From assembly GCA_903813345.2 (NCBI GenBank), contig CAIIXF020000012.1, forward strand, positions 14,302,932-14,366,931: DNA of 64,000 nucleotides. The letters are read 5' to 3'. The DNA comes from Owenia fusiformis (lineage: Eukaryota > Annelida > Polychaeta > Sabellida > Oweniidae). Position 1 is the first letter of the stretch. Every line of letters begins with the position of its first letter. The notes beneath the pieces were generated by a model. The model searched no databases. It was given only the letters and a program-made list of their open reading frames with translations, and had not been told where the DNA came from. The position numbers and the translations under genes were made by a program. Shown in pieces: positions 1 through 9,105 of the stretch.

Positions 1-4
1 ATAC

Positions 5-47
5 CTCTTGGAATTGCTGCTACTTTTTCTACCGGTTTAGCAATTGA
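5..47 (-). CDS. Unknown - strand gene, exon 8 (partial at window edge)
   Basis: The acceptor aatgtttcag at 48 is followed in the required frame by SIAKPVEKVAAIPR and a possible gtat donor in the first four bases of the window. The gene continues to the left, so its C-terminus is unknown. Confidence 0.55.
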
Positions 48-379
48 CTGAAACATTTAAAATAACATGAGCAAGAGCTTTGTAATTCTTGCAATGGTTG
101 CAATTATTTCCAAGGCATTAACATGCAAAATGTCACCACCTTTGTTACAGATGTTGAAGGCTGAATGCTCAACACCAACTGCTGAACACCATCCAGAAAT
201 AAGTTGGAGACATTATGTCACAACTTTTGGTGGTGACATAATAACAGAAATATTGGAATTGTTATAAAGGAGTACATGTACACTGCCCTGAAAAGGAATT
301 GTCGCAAGATCTTGTTCTTCAGTCTTCACTAAATAAATGTACATGTATATATATCCCCCAAAAGCGGATATTTTCTCAC

Positions 380-591
380 CTTGTTTTTCAATTGTGAAGT
401 CAATTTCTGGAACTGTTTGACAACAGTAGCTAATTTCCCATGTCTCTCTGCCATCAACTTCAGTTGGAGTCTCTTAAGAGTTGGTCTTGTATCTGTGTCT
501 CCTTTGATGTCCTCTCGTTCCTTTTTGTTGGCTGCCCCAATGTGCTTTATAGTCAAGTGTATGGAAGTCAGTTGGCACTTTAATTCTTCCA
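380..591 (-). CDS. Unknown - strand gene, exon 7: coiled-coil segment
   Basis: A 212-nt exon after a pyrimidine-rich ttattattccag acceptor, donor gtgaga, phase 0. It continues the helix: VEELKCQLTSIHLTIKHIGA, a KKEREDIKGDTDTRPTLKR hinge, then LQLKLMAERHGKLATVVKQF and QKLTSQLKNK. It is charged and Leu-spaced, consistent with a coiled coil. Family not recognised. Confidence 0.78.
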
Positions 592-1853
592 CTGGAATAA
601 TAAAGAAGTCTTGGATTCAGCTGATGTCTAGTTTCCAAGGAGAAGTTTTGAGGTTTTGAGTGAACCCACCTGGCCAAAAATTCTTTAAAGGCCCCATATA
701 AAGTTTAAACCACTTTGGCTTAAATTGTAGTCTTACCCTATGTTATCAAAGTGTGATATGTGAAACTTTTTTTTTAAATTTCAAAAAGTGGTTTTTGATA
801 GACTTTTTGTTCCAAAATTTGTGAATTTATTTAAAACCAACTTTTAGAGGTCACTCATATCTTCTAATTAGCCACAATTCATACCAATGCATAGCATTCA
901 TCCTCCCGTGATTTTTGCCGAAAAAATTAAGAAAATCGGTTCATAAATAAGCGAGAAATGAACTTATCAGTGCATGAAAATGGTTCTGAGAAAAATGCAT
1001 TTCAAAATTTTAGTTCTCATAGAAACCAATGGTACAATGATATCTAAAACATAATTTATTTTTCCCTTTAACCTGGTTAGACAATCAACATTGGTTTTTT
1101 ATGAAAGTCTAACATATTTAGAAAAGATTGACATCGAAAAAAAAATTTCAATTTTTTTCAAAAAGTTTTTGGTACCTTAGTGACATCACTAATGTTTCAA
1201 AATATTTTTGATATGCTAAAACATTAAAATGGCCCATTTAATATGGCATTTTATTATTGAAATAGTGTGTCCTTTGTTCAACCTTTGCATTGGTGTTAAA
1301 AAGATAATATTTTTTGAAATGCATTAAGAAATATTTGATGATTAAGATATTTCAACTTTTTTTGAAAAATGGCGGGAAATTTGAATATTTGAGAAATGAA
1401 ATGCTCACAACTTTTTTTTCTAAAATTTTTTTTTGTACAAAACTCTCTAAAATCACTTTTTAAGTCCTGACAAATAGTAAATGAATGATAAAAAAATATT
1501 TTCAAACTTTAGACGGGGACTTTAACAATTATGCAATTTTTAACCATTCTAATTTTTATATGTTAACCTCCTCCAGAATTATTTGAAAAGTGAATCCCCT
1601 TGGCAAAAACTGGCTACAGGCCTGGTATCACACTGAAGGATGGGGCTGAATTACACTGTAGGCTCATTTTCAAAATAATGTAGGTCTCATTTTTTAAAAT
1701 GGGCTTTATTGAAAAAAGGGACCCAAATTAAAAAAAAAAATTAACCAAATTTCCAGATGGCCCCTTCTGTACATGTGACTCGCTTGATTTCTTCTTGTTC
1801 TTACATCTGACAAATAATTTAGGCTTATTTTTATTTCTTACCTTTGTATGTAC
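592..1853. other. Intron of - strand gene, AT-rich, nothing recognised
   Basis: Introns around exon 6 of the - strand gene. The sequence is AT-rich with many A and T runs (especially 1000-1560 and near 1725). Short reading frames here are chance. No repeat family from elsewhere in the window is obvious. Confidence 0.5.
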
Positions 1854-1929
1854 CTGTGTTAAATGCAGCTTGAAGTTTTGAAAGTCTGGTTTCCAGTTTG
1901 TTCAGGATTCCCATACTCTTTATATGGCG
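1854..1929 (-). CDS. Unknown - strand gene, exon 6: coiled-coil segment
   Basis: A 76-nt exon: acceptor catttttcag, donor gtacat, phase 1. It encodes RHIKSMGILNKLETRLSKLQ then AAFNT, with heptad-like hydrophobic spacing. A second donor 12 nt downstream (exon 1842-1929, gtaaga) keeps the same phase and would add four residues (GTYK). Confidence 0.72.
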
Positions 1930-2357
1930 CTGAAAAATGGGACAGTCAGGATGGTCAGTGCTCCCATGAAATTATTAATTTTTATCATTCAATATTGTGT
2001 ATGTTATGATTTCAAAAGTTACTTTTACACATTTTTGAAACATAGAATGAAGACAAAAAGTATTTGAATCTTCTGCTTTTTAAACAATTTTCAATTATCC
2101 TCTGTCTAAAACCAAAGCTTATGTACAATATCATGCTTTACACAATTACTTGTACATGTACACTTCTTATAATATTTCACAAATCATTGTAAATACCATT
2201 ATGTGGCACCTAATACTCCCTCTTGGGGGTCATAGCCGCTACAACCTGTAAATATGTTACATTGATTTTAATAAAAAAAAGATTAGAAGGTAACCAACAC
2301 AGATGTATGGAATAATTCTGTTTTACCTAAACCTCTAAAATCCATTATATACAGTAC

Positions 2358-2587
2358 CTCTTTTACAATTTTCTCCATGTCTTCTAATCTACTTTTGGAA
2401 TTAGACGACCTTTGACCTTGGGACTTCTTTGGCCTTGACCTGTCAGATGACCCTCTTGACCTGGAAGTTGTTCCACTTGATTGGGTGAGTTCAACATCTG
2501 GTGTCATTGGGCTTACTTTAGACCTATGTTGCTCTGCTGTATCTTTTAGTTCTTTGGGCTGATATCCAGTCTGGAATAATTGACCAT
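2358..2587 (-). CDS. Unknown - strand gene, exon 5: S/R/K-rich linker
   Basis: A 230-nt exon after a ttctcttgcag acceptor, donor gtactg, phase 0 at its 3' end. It completes a Gly-to-Asp junction codon and reads DGQLFQTGYQPKELKD..., then a Ser/Arg/Lys-rich stretch (TSRSRGSSDRSRPKKSQGQR) and ends in LEDMEKIVKE, where helical character begins. The basic patch could be a nuclear localisation signal (inference). Confidence 0.78.
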
Positions 2588-2689
2588 CTGCAAGAGAACC
2601 ATGCTCAATAGAAAATGTTAATGAATAGAAAAAGTGAACTAGGTTAGTAAGGAATGGAATAATAAGTCATGCAAAGAAAAAAAACATTC

Positions 2690-2830
2690 AGTGTTGGTAA
2701 GTGTTCACTAAAGAGAGGATAATTTATACAGAAGTCAGTAGAATATGTGTAGAGGAAGGGTATCCACTAGTAGAGACAGGTCTTCACTTGAGAGAGGTGT
2801 TCGCTAAGACAGGTCATTAAATTGTATAAA
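2690..2830. repeat. Degenerate copy of the GTGTTCAC/CAGTRAAACCTGT MITE family
   Basis: Lies in an intron of the - strand gene. It has the characteristic interior of this family (gtgttcact, gagaggtgttcgct, gacaggtc) but no intact TIR. Confidence 0.45.
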
Positions 2831-3101
2831 ACAATTTTAGAGAGGAGACACAACCCATCGGAGGATTCGAACTCATCAAGCATAAATAGAGGAACTCTGA
2901 TAAACACAGTTCAGTATAAAGTTTAATCAAGAGAAAGTCAAGTAAATTCAAAACTGCCTTCACTTGGACTTAGTAACCTTGCCCAAGTCGGTGTCTTTTA
3001 CTTATTTTGATTCCTATTATGATAATTCAAGATCAGGATAAGTAAATAAATACTGGCTTGGACAAGGCTAGGACTTAGTAGTACACATAGATTTTCTTTA
3101 C

Positions 3102-4292
3102 CTTTTCTTTCGATTTCATTGGGCCTGTCTGAGAATCTTTGTTTTATGGATAGTGCTGCCATCTTTGTTTGGCTGATTAAACTTTCACTCATATTTGTAC
3201 AAGTCTGTGGAGTACCTGGGTGTTGTGCGTCCAAGTGATTTCCACCTAGTTGCACTATTACTTGACTGGCATCAAACCTTGTTTCATCAGAATCATTATC
3301 AGAGAAATCCAACCCAGTAGAGCTTATGGATCCCTTTCTGTTACCATGGTTACTTAATACAGCAGAATCTTGGGTGAATTTGAAGTCAAAACTAGTAGGT
3401 GTTATTTTCATGTTACTGGAAACAGTGGAGTTTTGTGTAGAGATATTGTTATCAATGCTATCATTATAAATACCATTGTTATCCTCTATATCAGTGTTAA
3501 TTCCTTGGTCTTTCAGAACCATGTTATCATATGCTTTTGCTCTATGCAGAAGTTGAGTGTCCAGTGTTGTGGCATCTGAATCTTCAACATGGTGAATTGT
3601 TTCGATGTTTCGATTAATGTGGTGATCTCTTAAAACACTTTTCTGAGTTTCTAATCTTGTCTCATCAGAGTCAAATTCTGTATCATTTTCAGTGCACCTC
3701 ATCTTATTAAATAAATGGTTATTCATTTTGGCTTTGTTTCTCTGGGTTTCCAATGTTTTGATGTCCAAGTCTCTTTCCATACAGCTGTTAGGCCTTCCAA
3801 ATACATGTATGCCTAAATTCTTACTTCTTGGTTTAATTCCCTGGGTTTCTAGAGTAGTAATATCTGAATCGTTGTCAGAGTCACCAATCCTTTCAATGTT
3901 AGTGTTCAGATTGATATTTAGGTCAGTCTTTTTCTCATGTTCAATATTAAGTCTGATAACATTGGGTTCACTTGCATCTTCATGGAGTGTCTGATCTCTA
4001 GTGTCAGACTCGGCTGTTGAAACACTTTTTTCCACATCTTCGTCATCTATTCTCTCAGATCTTGCTGTTGAAACACTTATGTTCTCACCCTTAGCAATAG
4101 GGGCCTCACTATCTAATTCATCATCATCATTGGGTATTACTGGTGGGACAATGTCATATGTCCACAATGGTGAACTTGGGGTAGGGGAATTACATGTAAG
4201 GGCTTCAATTGCATTTCTATCTGTGGTTCTCTCTTTGAGTGTCTCGGGTTGAGGGCTCATTGCTGGTGGTTCTATATTGTTTACAGCATAAC
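3102..4292 (-). CDS. Unknown - strand gene, exon 4: large exon with SD-x-T/TQ repeats
   Basis: A 1191-nt exon, the best-supported part of the gene, open throughout; acceptor gtactttag at 4293 and donor gtaaag below 3102. It is acidic, Asn/Asp/Ser/Thr-rich and probably disordered. A repeat D-S-D-x-T-x-L-E/D-T-Q occurs at about 3841-3870, 3742-3771, 3643-3672 and 3553-3582 (spacing 33, 33, 30 residues), with a diverged copy ending in ASQ at 3262-3294. An SVSTA segment is also duplicated near 4074 and 4023. Each repeat combines an acidic S-D context with a T-Q, the consensus for ATM/ATR-type kinases. Antisense reading frames here are shadows. Confidence 0.85.
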
Positions 4293-4624
4293 CTAAAGTA
4301 CAAAAGTAATATGAATATTTATTTCTATGAATAAGTAACTAGTACTATAAAGTATCAATTATCTTTATATGAATATTTCACTTAATGCAGTAATTATAGT
4401 TTACTTTGACAACAATTTTCTGTTCACGTAAGAGACTCAAACGAATGAGTTCTCAGAATACACATATCTAATCTCCAAAATCAAATGGCAGAATATAGTA
4501 AAAAAATTATAAAATATTGGACTGATGGGGAACAGCGCTTTCATTCTACATTTCATCATTGTACAAAATGTTCTAGTAACAAGATCAGACCCCTCACAGT
4601 CTAGCAACACTCCCAAACCCTTAC

Positions 4625-4736
4625 TTTTTCCTTCTGTTGTCTCTGCTTGACCAAACAGCCGCATTCCAGTAGTTTCCATGGAAACAAGCACTGCAGACTC
4701 ACTGTCCATTTCAGTTTCTTGAGGCATACACATCGA
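4625..4736 (-). CDS. Unknown - strand gene, exon 3
   Basis: A 112-nt exon after a strong ttttttag acceptor, ending at a gtaagg donor, phase 1. It reads SMCMPQETEMDSESAVLVSM then ETTGMRLFGQAETTEGK. The reading frame stays open beyond the donor to about 4437, but the residues there look intronic and the phase needed by the next exon is met at 4625. Confidence 0.75.
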
Positions 4737-4963
4737 CTAAAAAATGGAATTCATGTAGTATCACTAATTAGTATCAAAATTGATCTCAAAATCTCTAGAA
4801 CTTGATTTGAGTGAGGGTTTTTTTCAATTTTGAGACAAGTACACCCGGGTCTCAGTACCCAGATCCCAGAAATGAATGAAAAAACAGGCAACCTCTTCCA
4901 TCTTCACAAATAAGATTTTATGTCTTGATTGATATGATTTAACAGTGGTCTCATTAGATATAC

Positions 4964-5054
4964 CTCTTTGCATAATTTGCTTTTTTGTTGTTTGAAAGAT
5001 GGCAGCACTGGTATGACAGGAGATTCTGCATCATGGAGGGTTGTTAGCATGGCC
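4964..5054 (-). CDS. Unknown - strand gene, exon 2
   Basis: A 91-nt exon: acceptor ...tttttcag, donor gtatat. It completes the split Arg codon and reads AMLTTLHDAESPVIPVLPSF then KQQKSKLCKE, phase 0 at its 3' end. It is supported by frame continuity with both neighbours; no domain is recognised. Confidence 0.75.
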
Positions 5055-5199
5055 CTGAAAAAAGTTAATAAAATTTTTTATAACATGTATACAACAGTCA
5101 TATTGGTTTCTGGTTTTGAAACCTGAAAACAAAAAATGCAACCAATGTCTAGATTTATGAAATATTGACTAACTTGTCTTGATATATCAGTTCAGGCGG

Positions 5200-5563
5200 A
5201 CTGAAAAACAATTTGGGTGACACGCTTGCGCGAAAAAAACTTTGGGCCCCAAATTTAAAAAAAAAATAATGCTCAGTTATGATTATTAATTTGTTACCAA
5301 AATTGCCCAGTTTATGTGGGAACCAGATTTTGGTCCCTAAATTTTTTGGGCTCCAATCATTTTTTTGGATGTTGTCCCCGGGTGTTGCAAGGGAGGCAAA
5401 GGGGGTTTGAGCGAAGCACTTGGCCTACATTTTTTAAATCGTGCATTTTTAGCACTTTAATTTTCAACAACATTTGAACAAGAATTTTACTTTTAGGACA
5501 GGGGTCTAAATTTTCAAATTTGAACCCCCTCCCTCTCCCTGATCCCCTCCTTCAGTAAATTAC
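5200..5563. other. Intron 1 of - strand gene, T/C-rich, no gene
   Basis: Purine/pyrimidine-skewed sequence with short duplicated phrases (for example ttttttggg and ccaaattt). No coding signal or known repeat. Confidence 0.4.
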
Positions 5564-5730
5564 CGAGTCAAGCAATTAAGAACTTGTGGAGAGTCTGTAG
5601 GGATAGAGTTGATATCAGAGTCTGGAACCATGCTCACATCGTCCTCGCATATATCTTGTATCATTTTGGAAACTTCTGTGTTCTTCCTCAACTTTTCTAA
5701 TTTGAAAAATGGCGGCAAAAATATACACAT
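5564..5730 (-). CDS. Unknown - strand gene, exon 1 (or first visible coding exon)
   Basis: Reads from ATG at 5730 (MCIFLPPFFKLEKLRK...), with an in-frame TGA three codons upstream, through MIQDICEDDVSMVPDSD to ...LNCLTR and a gtaatt donor below 5564, phase 2. An alternative is that a pyrimidine-rich ...caaattag ending at 5697 is an acceptor and the coding exon is 5564-5696 with the start elsewhere, or that translation starts at the ATG at 5664. No upstream exon with a fitting donor was found. The segment is acidic with SD motifs and has no recognised domain. Confidence 0.65.
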
Positions 5731-6261
5731 TCCAAATTCTCATAATCATACTGGTAGAGTTTATTTAGTGATCAAACTTCTGTATTTAAAACTGTTTGAT
5801 TAGACAGTGAAATATCTACGTATTCTGACAAATAATGACTTTGATTTAAAGTAATATTCCAGAAGTTCTAAGACCACTGTGAACGCTAAAGTTAATTTGG
5901 ACTGTGAGCTGACTGGCGAGACATCTATGTTAATCTATATGAGAACCGAAAGGAAGTAAACACATCCAATTTCGACATAAAGTTTTGAAAATATAAGATA
6001 TTTTCGACTTATTTTGCCAATTATAAACCAATACCATACATTCACAATTTCATACTCATCTCATGTTAGCTTTCATTTACATGAATCAAAGCAATTTTGC
6101 CTTATTTTCGACTTCATATAGTCGTAACTGATTTAATCGGTAATACTTTGCGGTATCTGACCCAATTCCCAGGTATCACAACAAACCGGCAGCTGTGAAG
6201 TCGATGTGTAAAGCGTGGAGGAATTCCTTCCGAATTTTCACCATTTACAACACCGAAAATC
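5731..6261. promoter_or_regulatory. Divergent intergenic region, candidate bidirectional promoter
   Basis: The 531 bp between the putative start codon of the - strand gene (5730) and the TRAF4 ATG (6262). It must hold the TRAF4 5' UTR and core promoter, and probably those of the - strand gene. I see no clear TATA box. A palindromic AGGAATTCCT at 6219-6228 resembles a weak kappaB half-site pair but does not fit the full consensus. The CpG content seems higher than in the surrounding introns. The promoter role is inferred from gene order only. Confidence 0.5.
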
Positions 6262-6404
6262 ATGCCTGGATATGATATAACATTCGTTGAAAGACCAAAG
6301 CGACAGTTTTTCTGTCAAATTTGTCATTTGGTCCTCCGAGACTGCGTTCAATTGTCAAATTGTGGACACCGATTTTGTGACACCTGCTTGCAGGAATATC
6401 TCAG
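6262..6404 (+). CDS. TRAF4: TRAF4 exon 1: start codon and first half of RING finger
   Basis: The exon starts at ATG 6262 (A at -3) and reads MPGYDITFVERPKRQFFCQIC..., ending in AG before a consensus donor (gtgagt at 6405), phase 2. It carries the first six zinc ligands of a C3HC3D RING: C18, C21, C34, H36, C39 and C42. In TRAF proteins the RING recruits E2 enzymes for ubiquitin-ligase activity. The following intron of about 38 kb interrupts codon 48, before the last two ligands, so any transcript starting inside the intron would lack a working RING. The start was chosen because the N-terminal MPG-hydrophobic-basic pattern matches the TRAF4 N-terminus. Confidence 0.96.
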
Positions 6405-7815
6405 GTGAGTGTTTATTTTTGAATTTTATTTTCAGAAACTTTTTTTCAGAACCAGCCTAAGAGGGGTATACAAGTAAATTATTAAGCATGTGTACTGCTT
6501 TCAGAATTAGATAATACCCTGTTTGGAAGGATGCAATTAATCATGTGACAGGCCTTTTGTGACTTTCGACTTTGTGACATGTCAAAAGATAAAAATTTCT
6601 TACGAATGTGATTTCTGTTTTCAAATATTTGATGACGTTACACTTAGTTTATTATTTGTCTTTGAATGAAGATCAATTTTGTGATAAAATTTGCTGACTC
6701 ATCAAAATCCTTGCGACTGTGATGTTTTTGTTGAGGTATTTGGCGATGTTACGTTTAGTTAAGTTATTTTGAGTAATTTCAGTTTATTTAATAAAACTAT
6801 ATTTTATGCTGGATAAGTTATAAACTAATGATGATATCAAATTGCCAAAAAATCAGATTGTTTGATAAAATTTTAATGATCAAATGATGAAAAAATCAAA
6901 ATAAAGAGGAGGCATAGTTAACAGCTCATTGTCCACTCTTCCCTTGCTTTAGATTGATTTGTCACAAAGATCACAAATTTATTAGTTAATAACAAGTTCA
7001 CAATGTTTTCCTATGGGCTTTTTAAAGTTAGTTTCACAAAATTCTCAAAAAAAGTTGCCAAAAATTCCTCAAGAATTCATGACGCAGTCAAATGATATAG
7101 CACCAAATTAACTCAATTGTATCACAGATCATTAAGTTCATATATTTGTAATAAAATTAAAATAAGACACAAGTGTGAAGATAAGGGCTGGATGGAAGAT
7201 ATCATGTATCATTTATGACTAGTCTAATGAATTTGTGAATTGGTGTCAAAAGCCCAGACCTCCCACCATAATCCTGTCATATCCAGGGGGCCAACGTTTA
7301 TGAGGGGCCCTTGATGAGGCTTGGTTAATCTCATCCAGGGGCATTTTCATATTGCTCAGTTTAAAGGATGTGGTTTCTGTAATCTGTTCCTGTTTTTCTA
7401 AGATCATAACAGATCCAATTCATAAGAAATATATTACATAAGATTTTTTCATTGTCAACTTAAATGCTTACTATGGATTCCGCATGTCACCAAGAAAAAA
7501 TGGTGTGTCTTCAGCCATGAGAACTAAGCAATTTTATGCCTTATAGAACTGTGTGTGGGATCAAAGTTGTTGAAATATTTCAGTCAAAAGAGGCCTGAAC
7601 CAAGCCTTAGCTTATGACAAATCTTCACAAAAGATTATTATAACCTATTTGTACAGTTTATTGTGTAAACTTAAACTACATGCCCTTGGTATAAGTCATA
7701 AAATAACTCAATATATTGTTAAACATACAACATAGATTCAATTTGTTCTACCTTTCAAGAATTCCTTTATTGGGTTAGTTTATATTACAATGACGAAATA
7801 ATTTTTTATACAATA
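6405..7815 (+). other. Start of TRAF4 intron 1, no feature recognised
   Basis: AT-rich intronic sequence after the exon 1 donor. I see no coding exon, TIR element or tandem repeat. Confidence 0.5.
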
Positions 7816-8306
7816 CTGTAGATTGGGTTAATTTGGCGCCCGCTTTAATTTGGCGAATTTGGCGAAATTGAAAAATTCGCCAATATAAATCTCCGTCAAA
7901 ATTTAGAATGAATCCCCGGGAATCATCTAGGGTATTTCGTCCAGTGTATTAAGGTCACTTCCGGTTTATTTTTTCCAAAAATATGAAAAAATATCTCTCA
8001 TAAATTGGCTCAGAACTGGTCTGTCACTCATTAATACTCAGGGAAAAGTAGCAGCATCGATTGAGGTGTAAAATGTAAAGGATGATCTCACAAAAATGTA
8101 CAAACGTGGTGAATATCGCCAGTGGTCCTCAAAAGAAAAAATTAACATAGCCAAACATGCCCATTTACTTGGTAATTCGCAAACAGCACGTAAGTTTAAC
8201 ATTCCATTAACATTTTTTTGCATATCCGCCAAATTAAATAGCCGCCAATATGCCAAAAATGGCAAAATCGCCAAATTAAGTAGCGCCAAATTAACCCAAT
8301 CTACAG
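7816..8306. mobile_element. TIR DNA transposon remnant with TA target site and transposase N-terminal piece
   Basis: A 491-bp element with terminal inverted repeats starting CTGTAGATTGGGTTAATTTG and ending in the reverse complement, flanked by TA at 7814-7815 and 8307-8308. Further GGCGAATTTGGCG-type subterminal repeats occur at both ends. Inside, on the + strand from 8096, a reading frame begins MYKRGEYRQWSSKEKINIAK and continues to HLLGNSQTARKFN. This resembles the N-terminal helix-turn-helix of pogo/Tigger-like transposases (S..EK..I...A...G...A...F). It is cut off by TIR-proximal sequence, so it is an internally deleted, non-autonomous copy. Superfamily assignment (Tc1/mariner, pogo group) is inferred. 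Confidence 0.75.
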
Positions 8307-8851
8307 TACATATCAAAATATAATGACGCTAATCGATATATTTGTAAACACTAGAGTGGCTTTAAATTGAGCCTTAAATTCTGTTTTCTCTTGAGACATA
8401 ATGATACGGAAGTTGATTTAAGAATTGTAATATCGCAGCAAGTAGGGTTTAAAAAACAGTATAATCATGCAAACTTTCATATACATAACAGCGGTATCCC
8501 AGCGAGAGATTTAAAAAACGGAATTGAGATCAGAAAAATTTTAACAAGCTCAAAATATAAGTTATTCTCGATAAAACAGTTTAATTTTCCCATTGTTACG
8601 GCATTGTATGTTGTCTATAGTTATAATCTTGTAGAATAATGGGTACAATTGGTTTATTCGTAAAGGATGGATTAAAGTTGAATGCGAGGGTGTATGTTGT
8701 TTGTTAAGTAAATTCCGACTTGTTGAGTCTTGTTTGAACTTCTATTTTACTTTCAAATATCTCGTCTATTATGTCACTCAATTTGAACAAATATCTAAAT
8801 ATATCTGAATACTTCATGTATTGATCAACATAATAATCTAAGAAAACACTA

Positions 8852-9105
8852 CAGCAAAGCTCAATCTTGGAGTAAGTTCCCATGGAATAGTTAACTTATG
8901 TCTCAATAGAATCAGAAAGTACTGAAAGAATGTAGTTCAGATCTCAATTAAGTCGTTACAGGTGATCAAGGAGGAAATATCAAAATAATATAGCAAAGCC
9001 CTTGGAATAAGTTCCTATGGAAAGTTAACTTACTTCTCAATTGATTAAGAAAATATTAAAAGAATGTACCATTCAGCTCTTATATAAGTCGTTACAGGTG
9101 ATCAA
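8852..9105 (+). repeat. Diverged tandem duplication, period about 140 bp
   Basis: Two copies start at agcaaagc (8852 and 8992) and end at cgttacaggtgatcaa (about 8968 and 9104). They share phrases such as gtaagttcc-atggaa-agttaactta and differ by many substitutions, so the duplication is old. Confidence 0.65.

Larger units (their letters stand above)
5..5730 (-). other. Uncharacterised SQ/TQ-rich, coiled-coil gene span (3' end outside window)
   Basis: Gene-level entry. Eight - strand exons (5564-5730, 4964-5054, 4625-4736, 3102-4292, 2358-2587, 1854-1929, 380-591 and 5-47) join through GT/AG sites with consistent phases (2, 1, 1, 0, 1, 0) into at least 707 residues with no stop. The N-terminal two thirds are acidic, S/T-rich and probably disordered. 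The C-terminal part is charged and helical. I do not recognise the family. The clustered T-Q and S-D-x-T motifs suggest ATM/ATR- and CK2-type phosphorylation, as in DNA-damage or meiotic scaffolds, but no FHA, BRCT or HORMA domain is seen. Its 5' end faces TRAF4. Confidence 0.75.

Noticed and set aside
67-267. A 66-codon + strand frame with a hydrophobic start like a signal peptide.
   Set aside because: It lies in the intron between exons 7 and 8 of the - strand gene, with no domain, no splice partner and no cysteine pattern of a secreted peptide.
2860-2885. A tRNA/SINE B-box-like word (GTTCGAATCC on the - strand).
   Set aside because: No matching A box at the right distance and no cloverleaf can be drawn; chance or a very decayed SINE.
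3370-4252. Several + strand frames of 69-100 codons.
   Set aside because: They are antisense shadows of the well-supported large - strand exon 3102-4292.
6219-6228. AGGAATTCCT upstream of the TRAF4 ATG as an NF-kappaB site.
   Set aside because: It does not fit GGGRNWYYCC; a 10-bp palindrome of this kind is not strong evidence.
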